Shown here: in pieces, positions 7,690 to 15,876 of the stretch
How the letters are laid out: every line of letters starts with the position of its first letter
How positions within the stretch are numbered: position 1 is the first letter of the stretch
Source of the DNA: Nocardia pneumoniae NBRC 100136
Lineage (GTDB): Bacteria; Actinomycetota; Actinomycetes; Mycobacteriales; Mycobacteriaceae
DNA: 64,000 nt
NCBI RefSeq assembly: GCF_000308755.1
Contig: NZ_BAGF01000040.1
Location: 62,001-126,000 of the forward strand
Direction: 5' to 3'
The notes under the pieces: model-generated
What the model saw: only the letters and a program-made list of their open reading frames with translations
Databases searched by the model: none
What the model was told of the DNA's origin: nothing
Translations under genes and position numbers: made by a program

Positions 7690-7785
7690 GGCGTACGGAT
7701 CGCGCGAGAGTCCCGAGGGCTGCGGTGACCCCCGATCCCTTGCCCGCGACGGGCTCCACCCACCGGTGGGGCCCGTCGCTCTGTT
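7690..7785 (+). ncRNA. Predicted iron-regulated small RNA, probable MrsI counterpart
   Basis: A transcript of about 95 bases is predicted from the promoter at 7653-7682 to just past the hairpin at 7746-7779. It contains no convincing reading frame. The 5' part can fold: GGATCG (7697-7702) pairs with CGATCC (7733-7738) and encloses a smaller hairpin with a loop around TGCGGTGA (7721-7728). The 3' part is the terminator hairpin. Established knowledge: mycobacterial MrsI (ncRv11846) is an IdeR-repressed RNA of about 100 bases encoded between Rv1846c (blaI) and Rv1847. Here the element lies between blaI and the Rv1847-like thioesterase, on the same strand as the latter. Identity as MrsI is inferred from position, control and size, not from sequence comparison. 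Confidence 0.65.
7746..7779 (+). terminator. Strong hairpin terminator of the small RNA
   Basis: GCGACGGGC (7746-7754) pairs perfectly with GCCCGTCGC (7771-7779). The stem continues inward through a T-G pair and CCAC/GTGG. The run after the stem, TCTGTTTCTGT, is T-rich for this genome. This is the clearest intrinsic-terminator shape in the window and is correctly placed to end a short transcript from the iron-regulated promoter. Confidence 0.75.
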
Positions 7786-7936
7786 TCTGTGTGAACTATG
7801 TCGCGGCGCCCGGCTCTGGCGTGCCGTCGCTCCCGGGTCTACGCTGACGCCGACACGAACGCGAAAACCGCCGAGCATCAGGGTATTCGACGCCCGAGCA
7901 GGTGTCGGACGGCCGATCGCCGCGCACGTGTCGCGA

Positions 7937-8056
7937 TCATCGATGCGCAGCGTCGCGCACCGCGTCCGAGTCGTCGACGAGGCCATGCATGTGGTCGGAC
8001 AGGCATTCGCGGTGGCTCACCGAGTAGTTCGAGGGGTGTGCCGGTTTGCCCAGCAT
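7937..8056 (-). CDS. Possible small His/Cys-containing protein, 39 residues (low confidence)
   Basis: An open frame from an ATG at 8056 encodes 39 residues with high third-position GC. It contains the stretch SHRECLSDHMHG, with one Cys and three His in ten residues that could bind a metal. It overlaps the TTG start of the carbonic anhydrase gene by 11 bases on the other strand, and its ribosome site is weak (GGGACGG). It could equally be chance. Apart from this, nothing is recognised between the terminator at 7779 and the carbonic anhydrase. Confidence 0.2.
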   Translation of the reverse strand: MLGKPAHPSNYSVSHRECLSDHMHGLVDDSDAVRDAAHR

Positions 8057-8876
8057 CAGACCGTCCCGTTTTCGTTCGATCGCGGCCGTGTCGGCTGTTG
8101 CGGCAGCGCTCGTCTTCCCCGCCTGCGGGCGTGGGGAGCAGCCGGAACCACGCAGCCGCGCGGAGGTCGCCAGCACGCCCGCGCATGTCGCATCACACTG
8201 GGACTACGACGCGGAGGGCCCCGACCATTGGGCCGAACTCGACCGCGACTACCTCGCCTGCAAGAGCGGCCGCCAGCAGTCACCCATCGACCTGCCGAGC
8301 CATGCGCGACTCGAGCCGTCCGAGCACATCACCATCGACTACCACTCGGTGCCCGGGCTGACCCTGCTGAACACCGGGCACACCGTGCAGGCGAACCTTT
8401 CAGCGGGCAACGGAAATCGCATCGTGGTCGACGGCGTGCCGTTCGACCTGGCGCAGTTCCATTTCCATCTGCCCAGCGAGCACACGCTGGACGGCGCGGG
8501 CGCGACGATGGAAGTGCACTTCGTGCACAAGAGCGCGGCAGGCAAGCTAGCGGTGCTCGGTGTGCTCATGCAAGCCACGCCGGACCCTTCGCCCTTCGAC
8601 CCGATCCTCACGCTCGCGCCGGAGGCCGTGGACGTCCCGATCCCGGTCGCGGGCCCGGTCGACCTGCGCGCGCTGCTACCCGGTGTCCTCGACCAGTTCC
8701 GGTACGAGGGTTCGCTCACCACGCCACCGTGCAGCGAGGGCGTGTCCTGGACGGTGCTCGGCAATCCGGTCCCGGTAGCGGCGTCCGACGCGGACCGATA
8801 CCGGACGCTGTTCGCGCACAGCAACCGGCCGACCCAGCCGTTGAACGGGCGGGCGGTCACGCTGGCAGGCGGATGA
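8046..8876 (+). CDS. Alpha-class carbonic anhydrase, exported lipoprotein
   Basis: This 276-residue enzyme interconverts CO2 and bicarbonate outside the membrane. Zinc ligands are visible in QFHFHLPSEH (His139, His141) and EVHFVH (His158). The substrate-pocket motif LTTPPCSEGVSW is conserved near residue 220, and QSPIDL near residue 79. The N terminus has a basic region, a hydrophobic stretch and FPAC (Cys27), a possible if non-canonical lipobox. The start is a TTG at 8046 with GAGGGG nine bases upstream, and no better in-frame start exists. It lies upstream of the thioesterase and urease genes. Urease produces CO2 and ammonia, so shared carbon/nitrogen or pH physiology is plausible. Confidence 0.9.
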   Translation: MPSIRPSRFRSIAAVSAVAAALVFPACGRGEQPEPRSRAEVASTPAHVASHWDYDAEGPDHWAELDRDYLACKSGRQQSPIDLPSHARLEPSEHITIDYHSVPGLTLLNTGHTVQANLSAGNGNRIVVDGVPFDLAQFHFHLPSEHTLDGAGATMEVHFVHKSAAGKLAVLGVLMQATPDPSPFDPILTLAPEAVDVPIPVAGPVDLRALLPGVLDQFRYEGSLTTPPCSEGVSWTVLGNPVPVAASDADRYRTLFAHSNRPTQPLNGRAVTLAGG

Positions 8877-8918
8877 GGCCGCCGAGGCCCGCGCGACCGG
8901 CTATGCGACAGTGAATGC

Positions 8919-9365
8919 ATGACACAGCAGGAGACTCGGCAGCTCGGCTCGCTGGCGGGCGTCACGCCGGAGCAGATGAACGAATACAGCGAAGGCACCT
9001 TCGCCGACCTGATCGGCCTGCGCTACACCGAGCTCACCCCCGACCGCGTGCGCGGCGAGTGGGTCGTCAAACCGCACCTCTACCAACCTGCTGGGATCCA
9101 GAACGGTGGCGTGTACTGCACGGTCATCGAAACGCTCGCCAGCATCGCGGGCGGGATCTGGTTCGGCGACCAGGGCACGGTGGTCGGCGTCAACAACAAC
9201 ACCGACTTCCTGCGCGCGGTGCGCGAAGGCACGCTGACCGGCGAGGCCACGCCGCTGCACCGCGGCAGGCTCCAGCAGCTGTGGCAGGTCGTCATCACCG
9301 ACGAGCAGGACCGCACCGTCGCCCGCGGCCAAGTGCGGTTGCAGAATCTGCCGCACCGTTCCTGA
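8919..9365 (+). CDS. PaaI-family hotdog-fold thioesterase (Rv1847-type)
   Basis: This 148-residue hotdog protein belongs to the PaaI/YdiI acyl-CoA thioesterase group. The signature [20 protein letters not shown] contains the HGG-type motif in the variant form QNGGV, followed by the long central helix. [16 protein letters not shown] matches the second strand region. It lies directly before ureA, exactly as Rv1847 precedes Rv1848 (ureA) in M. tuberculosis. The substrate is unknown. A functional link with urease has not been shown and may only reflect conserved gene order. Confidence 0.85.
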   Translation: MTQQETRQLGSLAGVTPEQMNEYSEGTFADLIGLRYTELTPDRVRGEWVVKPHLYQPAGIQNGGVYCTVIETLASIAGGIWFGDQGTVVGVNNNTDFLRAVREGTLTGEATPLHRGRLQQLWQVVITDEQDRTVARGQVRLQNLPHRS

Positions 9366-9443
9366 GCGCGCTCGTCCGGCGACGGCGGAACGGGCGTGCC
9401 AGAATGTCCGTCACCCGCCACTGTGACCCGGTGAGGAGCCCGG

Positions 9444-9746
9444 ATGCGACTGTCACCGCACGAGCAGGAGCGCCTGCTGCTCAGCTACGCCGCCGAGCTG
9501 GCCCGGCGCAGGCAGGCGCGCGGACTGAAGCTGAACCATCCGGAGGCGGTCGCGCTGATCACCGACCACGTGCTCGAGGGCGCGCGCGACGGCCGCACCG
9601 TCGCCGAACTGATGTCCTCCGGGCGAACGGTGCTCACCCGCGCCGACGTGATGGAGGGCGTGCCGGAGATGATCCCCGACGTCCAGGTCGAGGCGACCTT
9701 TCCCGACGGCACCAAGCTCGTCACCGTCCACCATCCGATCGGCTAG
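9444..9746 (+). CDS. ureA: Urease gamma subunit
   Basis: This is a 100-residue protein of normal length for UreA, the small structural subunit of nickel urease (urea to ammonia and carbamate). The start [13 protein letters not shown], the middle [14 protein letters not shown] and the C-terminal half ([22 protein letters not shown]) are textbook UreA. It lies 38 bases upstream of ureB. Confidence 0.97.
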   Translation: MRLSPHEQERLLLSYAAELARRRQARGLKLNHPEAVALITDHVLEGARDGRTVAELMSSGRTVLTRADVMEGVPEMIPDVQVEATFPDGTKLVTVHHPIG

Positions 9747-9784
9747 GCAGGCGGCATGCGACACCAGCGGTCCCGAGGCGCGGC

Positions 9785-10102
9785 ATGATTCCCGGTGAGT
9801 ACTTCTGCGCCGAGGGCGTCATCGAACTGAACTCCGGCGCCGACCGGATCGAGCTAGAGGTGGTCAACACCGGCGACCGTCCGGTGCAGGTCGGCAGCCA
9901 TGTGCACTTCCCGCAGGCGAACGCGGCACTGGACTTCGACCGCGACGCCGCGCACGGCCGTCGGCTCGACATCCCGGCCGGGACCGCGGTGCGCTTCGAA
10001 CCCGGCCTCGGGCAGCGGGTTTCGCTGGTACCGCTGGGCGGAACCCGCGAGGTGCACGGCATCAGCCTGACCCCGCCCGGACGCTTGGACCGATCGGCAT
10101 GA
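9785..10102 (+). CDS. ureB: Urease beta subunit
   Basis: This 105-residue protein is recognised as UreB from its start MIPGEYF and the motif [18 protein letters not shown]. The C-terminal [17 protein letters not shown] is also diagnostic. It is a separate gene, as in mycobacteria, and not fused to UreA. The start ATG at 9785 has only a weak GAGG upstream. The stop coincides with the first unit of an 80-base repeat that fills the space to ureC. Confidence 0.96.
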   Translation: MIPGEYFCAEGVIELNSGADRIELEVVNTGDRPVQVGSHVHFPQANAALDFDRDAAHGRRLDIPAGTAVRFEPGLGQRVSLVPLGGTREVHGISLTPPGRLDRSA

Positions 10103-10260
10103 GCGACCGATGGACCCGGCCGAGCCGTCGTTCGTGGTGGGACTGGACGTCAGGGAGGTGCAGGCATGGGCGGGCGCAGTGAGCGGCCGATGGGTTCGGC
10201 CGAGCCGTGGCTCGTGGTGGGGCCGGGTGTCGGGCGCGCACCGCGCATGACGGAGCCGAG
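10101..10260. repeat. Imperfect 80-base tandem duplication between ureB and ureC
   Basis: The segment beginning GAGCGACCGATGGACCCGG at 10101 recurs as GAGCGGCCGATGGGTTCGG at 10181, an offset of 80 bases. Similarity is strong over about 53 bases (both units contain GGCCGAGCCGT and TCGTGGTGGG) and continues weakly to the end of each unit, where GGCATGGGCGG and CGCATGACGG correspond. It accounts for most of the unusually long 229-base ureB-ureC gap. No reading frame across it is convincing. Confidence 0.75.
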
Positions 10261-10331
10261 TGCCACCCGGGCGCGGGCATGAGCGGTTCTGGTCCGGCTC
10301 CAGCCGAGACGGCGGAAGGGATGAGGCCCTG

Positions 10332-12053
10332 ATGAGTGAACTGAGCCGGGCGCGGTACGCCGAACTGTTCGGACCCACCACCGGAGACCGGATCCGGCTG
10401 GCCGACACCGATCTGCTGATCGAGATCACCGAGGACCGCAGCGGCGGGCCGGGGCGGGCCGGTGACGAGGCCGTGTTCGGCGGCGGGAAAGTGCTGCGCG
10501 AATCCATGGGCCAGTCCCGCGCGACCCGCGCCGAGGGCGCCCCCGACACGGTGATCACCGGCGTGGTGATCATCGATCACTGGGGAATCATCAAGGCCGA
10601 CGTCGGCATTCGCGATGGGCGGATCAGCGCCATCGGGAAGGCGGGCAACCCCGACACCATGACCGGCGTGCACCCGGACCTGGTCGTCGGGCCGTCCACC
10701 GAGATCATCGCGGGCAACGGCCGCATTCTCACCGCGGGCGCCATCGACTGTCACGTGCACTTCATCTGCCCGCAGCTGATGGACGAGGCGCTCGGCGGCG
10801 GCATCACCACGCTGATCGGCGGCGGCACCGGACCGGCCGAGGGCAGCAAGGCGACCACGGTGACACCCGGCGCGTGGCATCTGGCGCGGATGCTGGAGGC
10901 CACCGACGGCTGGCCGGTGAACATCGTGCTGCTCGGCAAGGGCAATACTGTCAGCGCCGAGGCCATGTGGGAGCAATTGCGCGGCGGCGCTTCCGGTTTC
11001 AAGCTACATGAGGACTGGGGCTCGACGCCCGCCGCGATCGATGCCTGCCTCACCGTCGCCGACGCGGCGGGCGTGCAGGTGGCGCTGCACTCGGACACCT
11101 TGAACGAGGCCGGTTTCGTCGAGGACACGCTCGCGGCGATCGCGGGCCGCGGCATCCACGCCTACCACACCGAGGGTGCGGGCGGCGGGCACGCGCCCGA
11201 CATCATCACCGTCGCTTCGCATCCCAACGTGCTGCCCAGTTCCACCAACCCCACCCGCCCGCACACCATCAACACCCTCGACGAGCATCTGGACATGCTC
11301 ATGGTGTGCCATCACCTGAGCCCGTCGATCCCGGAGGATCTCGCGTTCGCCGAAAGCCGCATCCGCCCGTCCACCATCGCGGCGGAGGATCTGCTGCACG
11401 ACCTGGGCGCCATCTCGATGATCGGCAGCGACTCGCAAGCCATGGGCCGCATCGGCGAGGTGGTGCTGCGCACCTGGCAGACCGCGCACGTTATGAAACG
11501 CCGTCGCGGTCCGCTGCCCGGCGATGGCGCGGCCGACAACGCCCGCGTCCAGCGCTACGTCGCGAAGTACACCATCTGCCCGGCCATCGCGCATGGCCTC
11601 GATCACGAGATCGGCTCGGTCGAGGTGGGCAAACTCGCCGACCTGGTGTTGTGGGAGCCCGCGTTCTTCGGCGTCCGCCCGCACGCCGTGCTCAAGGGCG
11701 GCGCGATCGCCTGGGCCGCGATGGGCGACGCCAACGCCTCCATTCCCACACCGCAGCCCGTGCTGCCGCGCCCCATGTTCGGCGCCGCCCCCGGCCCCGC
11801 CGCCGCGACTTCCCTGCACTTCGTCTCCGAGCAGGCGATCGAGGACGGACTCGCCGACCGCCTGCGCGTCCACCGCAAACTCGCGCCCGTCCGCAACGTC
11901 CGTCGCGTGACCAAAACGGACATGCCCCACAACGACGCCATGCCCCGCATCGAAGTCGATCCGGACACCTTCACCGTCCGCATCGACGGCGAGGTCTGGC
12001 GCGAACAGCCCGCCACCGAACTCCCCATGGCCCAGCGCTACTTCCTTTTCTGA
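10332..12053 (+). CDS. ureC: Urease alpha (catalytic) subunit
   Basis: This 573-residue protein is the catalytic subunit. The start [20 protein letters not shown] is the family start. Nickel ligands are visible in CHVHFICP (His-x-His), the carbamylated lysine in GFKLHEDWG, and the flap region in [20 protein letters not shown]. The frame is open 24 codons further upstream but lacks family resemblance there. ATG 10332 has AGGGATGAGG upstream. No ureF, ureG or ureD follows: the next gene is a convergent MFS transporter. Nickel insertion must therefore depend on accessory genes elsewhere, or the enzyme is not activated. Confidence 0.97.
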   Translation: MSELSRARYAELFGPTTGDRIRLADTDLLIEITEDRSGGPGRAGDEAVFGGGKVLRESMGQSRATRAEGAPDTVITGVVIIDHWGIIKADVGIRDGRISAIGKAGNPDTMTGVHPDLVVGPSTEIIAGNGRILTAGAIDCHVHFICPQLMDEALGGGITTLIGGGTGPAEGSKATTVTPGAWHLARMLEATDGWPVNIVLLGKGNTVSAEAMWEQLRGGASGFKLHEDWGSTPAAIDACLTVADAAGVQVALHSDTLNEAGFVEDTLAAIAGRGIHAYHTEGAGGGHAPDIITVASHPNVLPSSTNPTRPHTINTLDEHLDMLMVCHHLSPSIPEDLAFAESRIRPSTIAAEDLLHDLGAISMIGSDSQAMGRIGEVVLRTWQTAHVMKRRRGPLPGDGAADNARVQRYVAKYTICPAIAHGLDHEIGSVEVGKLADLVLWEPAFFGVRPHAVLKGGAIAWAAMGDANASIPTPQPVLPRPMFGAAPGPAAATSLHFVSEQAIEDGLADRLRVHRKLAPVRNVRRVTKTDMPHNDAMPRIEVDPDTFTVRIDGEVWREQPATELPMAQRYFLF

Positions 12054-12113
12054 GCCGTTCGTAACGTCGCTGTAGCGCCCGCGGCGAAGGCGTACCCCTC
12101 ATCGAGCACGCAA

Positions 12114-12132
12114 CGTCGCGGCCACCGCGACG
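12114..12132. terminator. GC-rich hairpin between ureC and the convergent MFS gene
   Basis: CGTCGCGG (12114-12121) and CCGCGACG (12125-12132) form a perfect eight-pair stem with a three-base loop. It lies 61 bases after the ureC stop and 50 bases before the stop of the convergent MFS gene. There is no T-run, so it may act as a pause site or a bidirectional terminator. Confidence 0.45.
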
Positions 12133-12181
12133 TCCTCGGCGAACCGGAGGTGCTCATCGACGCACCGAACAACTTCCGTCG

Positions 12182-13741
12182 TCAGCTTCCAGCTGTTCCC
12201 GGTCCCGGCACATCGGGCCCCCGGTGGCGGGGTATCAGCAGAAACGTCGTTATCGCCACAACCAGAGGAAGGAAGCTGACGGTCAGCATTGTGAGCCGTA
12301 CTGCGTCGGAGAAGTCCAGTTCGAGGTGCAGCCCGGCCGCCTGTCGCAGTAGGTGCGGGTCATACCCCGCGCTCCCGGGGCTGTGCGCCATCGCGCTGCG
12401 CACCGTGTCCACGGCTTTCTCGGCCTGGGCCGCCGACAGCCCGCGTGACCGGGCGTCGGCGAGCCACTCGCGCTGGAAGAAAATATTGAGCAGTAGAAGG
12501 TAGACGGTGGGCCCGAACGCGTAGCCGGTCATTCCGGAGGCGAGTTGCACGGAGGCTACCGTGCCGGACTGCCCCGGCGGCGCTTCGGAAAGGACCGTTT
12601 CGGATACCGCTGTGGAGGTGACCAGCGCCCCCAGATTGCACAGCCAGGTGGCCAGCACCAGCAACCACAGCGCCATCGTGGGGCTGACGGTTCCCGCCAT
12701 CAGCAGCGCGCTTGCTGCCAGTAGCGACAGGCCGACGACCAGTACCGGCCGCGGGCTGTACTTCCCGACCAACCGCCCGGCCGATATCACGGCGCCAGCG
12801 ATGAGCAGGGTGCCGGGCAAGTACAGCAGCCCGATGGCTTCCGGTGACAGCGAGAGCGCCTTGCTGCCGAACTGCCCCAGGACGACCCCGAGCCCGGCGG
12901 ACAGGAAGTTCAGCGTAAGAGTCGCCGCCAGTGCCACGCTGAACGGGGCGCTGCGGAACAGCGTCAGATCCAGAGCGGGAACGGGAGTGCGGCGTTCATG
13001 GCGCACGAAGAGTGCGGCGGCGGCCACGCTGATCACCAACGGCAGCCAGGTCTCTGGCCGAGAGATACCGTTCTGCGCCGCCGCGAGGCTCACGACGAGG
13101 GCAAGCAAGGCCAGTCCGATCAGGGTGACACCGATCACGTCGAGCCGGCGCCGCTGTCCGAGGGGGGCCTCCGGCACGTATTCGGCCGTCAGCCAGAGCG
13201 ACACCAGTGACAGCAGAGGGGCGATGAGGAACAGGGACCGCCATCCCACGGCATTCACCACCCAGCCGGTGAGCGCGGGGGTTGTCCCGCACAGGGTCAT
13301 CTCGACGGCCATGAAAACACCGATGGCCGCAGGCCGCTCCTCCGGCGGCACCGAGGTCTTCAGCAGAGCCAGCGGCACGCCCAGCAGCGCGGTCATGCCG
13401 AGTCCGTCCAGGACGCGCATCGCCAGCAGGAAGCCGTAACTGGGTGAAAGCATGGAGAGCAGGTTGACGACCGTCACGATGACCAGCCCCAGCATCAGCA
13501 GCCGCTTGAGCCCGAAGGCGTCGCCGAGGTTTCCCGCGGCGAGGACAGCGGCGGCCATCACCAGCGTCGCCGTTCCACCCAGCACGCCGACGAGTTGCGG
13601 CGGCACCTGGAGCGACCGGCTCACCTGGGGCAGGTTCAGGCTCAGTACCAGAGGGTCGAGCACCGTGATTGTGAACGCGAGGGACAGTCCTAGGACGATC
13701 GGCACAGGAATCGCGTTGGCCCGTAACCGAGCAGTCGGCAC
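12182..13741 (-). CDS. MFS transporter, DHA2-like drug/metabolite exporter
   Basis: This 519-residue protein has about 14 hydrophobic segments, typical of DHA2-type proton-driven exporters. The motif-A region after helix 2 reads GNLGDAFGLKRLLMLG. Motif C is not fully canonical but is suggested by the helix-5 stretch around TPALTGWVV. The start is the GTG at 13741. A large extracytoplasmic loop lies between the last two helices, where DARSRGLSAAQAEKAVDTV is found. It lies downstream of a 2OG-Fe(II) dioxygenase gene on the same strand with a 241-base gap, so it could export the hydroxylated product. The substrate is not visible. Confidence 0.85.
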   Translation of the reverse strand: MPTARLRANAIPVPIVLGLSLAFTITVLDPLVLSLNLPQVSRSLQVPPQLVGVLGGTATLVMAAAVLAAGNLGDAFGLKRLLMLGLVIVTVVNLLSMLSPSYGFLLAMRVLDGLGMTALLGVPLALLKTSVPPEERPAAIGVFMAVEMTLCGTTPALTGWVVNAVGWRSLFLIAPLLSLVSLWLTAEYVPEAPLGQRRRLDVIGVTLIGLALLALVVSLAAAQNGISRPETWLPLVISVAAAALFVRHERRTPVPALDLTLFRSAPFSVALAATLTLNFLSAGLGVVLGQFGSKALSLSPEAIGLLYLPGTLLIAGAVISAGRLVGKYSPRPVLVVGLSLLAASALLMAGTVSPTMALWLLVLATWLCNLGALVTSTAVSETVLSEAPPGQSGTVASVQLASGMTGYAFGPTVYLLLLNIFFQREWLADARSRGLSAAQAEKAVDTVRSAMAHSPGSAGYDPHLLRQAAGLHLELDFSDAVRLTMLTVSFLPLVVAITTFLLIPRHRGPDVPGPGTAGS

Positions 13742-13982
13742 CGCACACCTCCCTCCCTGCCCTCCCGCGTAGTTTGCCCGACGACGTTAGCCCAGCCGCC
13801 CGTGCGCAGCCGGGCTATCGCCGACCGACACGCGCGAGGCCGGGTTTCCCGTCAGCCAGTGCCCAGCGCATGGCAGTTCGTTACGGCTGCCGCGGGGTGG
13901 GTGGTGCCGCAGCGTGCGGCAGATGACGCCGGATCGCCAAGCCAGTGGAGCTGCTACAGGCCGGTTCCCGACCGGGAGAAGG

Positions 13983-14723
13983 TCAGGCGGGTGCGAACGT
14001 AACCACCATGACATCGCGGTTGGCGGGGCGGCTTCGGTCGACCGGATGCACCGGCGACACGCTGTGCAGGGTGCGGCGGTCATCGCCGATCAGCAGGTCG
14101 CCCGGGTCGTGGAGGGTGGTCGTCAGCAGTGGTGTTCCCTGCTGATCGAGCACGGAGCTTTGCCCTCCGGCGGCATTCTGCCGACCGACCAGAAGCGAAG
14201 AGACCAGGGTGACACCGTCGCGGTGTACGCCCTCTGGTGTGGGCAATCCGTCCGCGTCCGCCGATGCGATGACACGGAAAGGATGCACCTTCGCGTGCCA
14301 CACCGGTGGGTCGTCCAGTGCCGTCGCCAACTGTCCGAGCAACCGCAGCACCGCGCGGAACACGGGGTCGGCTACGAAGGACTCGGTCAGGGGCTCGAAG
14401 GTGCGGTCGACGCCGATATAGAGCGGATTGCTGTTCTGCGGCTGTACGAAGGAGACCTGCGGCAGCAGCGTGGCCTGCCCCGTCGCGGCGGTGAACGAGA
14501 ACCATCCATATCGGCGTAGCCTGCGCGTGCCCCGTTCGGACGCGTATCGATCCGGGCTCAGCTTTTCCCAGTGGGCACGGAAGCGGTCCCAGGCCCCCTT
14601 ATCCAGGCCGAGGCACGATGTGGTGACAGCAGCTGGCATGAGGTGGGCGCCATCGGACGCCAGTGCCTTACGGGCGGTCTCGACCAGCTCGTTCGTCAAC
14701 GCACCGTAGGACTTCTTCTGCAC
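13983..14723 (-). CDS. 2-oxoglutarate/Fe(II) dioxygenase family protein (isoleucine-hydroxylase-like)
   Basis: This protein of 246 residues starts at the GTG at 14723, which has AGGA six bases upstream. The iron facial triad is visible as HRDG (His-x-Asp) and, about 50 residues later, LHSVSPV (distal His), followed by the Arg-rich segment DRSRPANRDVMVVTF that would hold 2-oxoglutarate. RRYGWFSF and PLYIGVDRTFEPL are typical of the 2OG-Fe dioxygenase family that includes L-isoleucine 4-hydroxylase. Related enzymes hydroxylate free aliphatic amino acids. The downstream MFS exporter recalls dioxygenase-exporter pairs known in Bacillus. The exact substrate is unknown. Confidence 0.75.
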   Translation of the reverse strand: MQKKSYGALTNELVETARKALASDGAHLMPAAVTTSCLGLDKGAWDRFRAHWEKLSPDRYASERGTRRLRRYGWFSFTAATGQATLLPQVSFVQPQNSNPLYIGVDRTFEPLTESFVADPVFRAVLRLLGQLATALDDPPVWHAKVHPFRVIASADADGLPTPEGVHRDGVTLVSSLLVGRQNAAGGQSSVLDQQGTPLLTTTLHDPGDLLIGDDRRTLHSVSPVHPVDRSRPANRDVMVVTFAPA

Positions 14724-15037
14724 GATAGGTCCTGCCTTCCCTGGCCTACGCTGTGGGAATTCCCGACAGGGGCTGGGTAAACAGGCTGATCGCCGTGTAC
14801 TGGGTGCCGCTCTCCGACGAACGATGGTTCGAGTGCGACGGCCGATCCTGTAGGTCGGGCGTCGGTTGCTCACCCGCTCGCATCGGCTGGTGACCGGCGC
14901 GCATTCTGTCGACGCCAGCGGCAAGTGGTCGTCACGGTCCGAGGTCGGCTCACCGCATTGCGGCCCGAGCGCGCATTGCGGCACGCGGCCCGTCGCAGCT
15001 CGATGCGAGGGGCCGCGTGTGCCGTTCGGTCAGAACG
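14724..15037. other. Intergenic region without recognised gene
   Basis: These 314 bases lie upstream of the dioxygenase gene and downstream of the VOC pair, all on the minus strand. I see no credible gene, RNA or strong promoter. The dioxygenase promoter must lie here. The rest has mixed composition without repeats. Confidence 0.5.
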
Positions 15038-15406
15038 TTATTGCTGTAGCACGGACAAGACGTTGCCCGCGGGGTCGGTGAACCAGGCGATCAGGGGACC
15101 GCCTCCGCGGTGGATGCCCTTCTCGTCCTGGTCGGCGAAGTCGTAGCGTTCGAAACGCACATCGCGGCGGGCGAGCTCGTCGACGGCCGCCTCGATGTCG
15201 GGCACCGGAAAGTTCAATATCGTGAACGTCGCGGGGGTGTGGTCTGGTTTCGGGTACACCAGGACCGTGCCTCCGCCGCCGAGATGGAGGGTGAGCATCC
15301 CGTTCTCCTCGGAGACCCGTAGGCCCAACGTCTCGGCGTAGAACTTCTGGGCTGCCTCGATGTCGTCCACCGAGAACCCACTGAACGCGTTGCTGTCGGC
15401 GAGCAT
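15038..15406 (-). CDS. VOC-family (glyoxalase/bleomycin-resistance-fold) protein 2
   Basis: This protein has 122 residues from the ATG at 15406, preceded by AGGAGAG. One VOC module is seen: [21 protein letters not shown] at the N terminus and [19 protein letters not shown] at the C terminus, where an Asp and Asn replace the metal-binding Glu of true glyoxalases. Its start overlaps the stop of the preceding VOC gene by one base (TGATG), so the two are translated together. Reaction and substrate cannot be assigned. Confidence 0.85.
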   Translation of the reverse strand: MLADSNAFSGFSVDDIEAAQKFYAETLGLRVSEENGMLTLHLGGGGTVLVYPKPDHTPATFTILNFPVPDIEAAVDELARRDVRFERYDFADQDEKGIHRGGGPLIAWFTDPAGNVLSVLQQ

Positions 15407-15804
15407 CACTCTCTCCTCTGGGTCATCTCGGCCCGATGCCGCGGGCTCAGCTGAATGAGTTGAACGTAGTTGCCGTCGGGGTCGATCGCGGTCGCGAACA
15501 GACTGCCGTCGCGGTCTTCGAGTTCGGCCAGCCACCGGCCTGCGAGGTCATCGATCCGATCGGCTACCGCCCGGGCGTCGTCCACGTCGACGTTCAGGAT
15601 CACCCGGCCCGGCTCGGGGTTGGTGTCCCCGACGTCGTCGCGACTGTCGATCAGGACGTAGAAGCCGCCGAAGTCGAGGACGTCGTAACCGGGATCGCCG
15701 GGCGTGTGATCGACCTTCACCGCGAACGCCGTGGCATACCAGTCACGCAGCCGCGCCGGGTTGGTGCTGGACAACAACAGACTGCCGATTGTGGGTGTAG
15801 TCAT
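15406..15804 (-). CDS. VOC-family protein 1
   Basis: This VOC protein has 132 residues when started at the ATG at 15804 ([19 protein letters not shown]). An upstream in-frame ATG at 15837 is possible but adds residues without family resemblance. Typical features are [32 protein letters not shown] and a dimerisable beta-alpha-beta-beta-beta plan. It forms a two-gene unit with the next VOC gene. The pair may make a heterodimer, or be separate detoxification or dioxygenase-like enzymes. Confidence 0.85.
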   Translation of the reverse strand: MTTPTIGSLLLSSTNPARLRDWYATAFAVKVDHTPGDPGYDVLDFGGFYVLIDSRDDVGDTNPEPGRVILNVDVDDARAVADRIDDLAGRWLAELEDRDGSLFATAIDPDGNYVQLIQLSPRHRAEMTQRRE

Positions 15805-15876
15805 ACCGGTAAGACGACGCGAGGCCGACGAACTCATCGGTGCGACACCGCGCCGATGCGCAGCCGTACGACGGGA

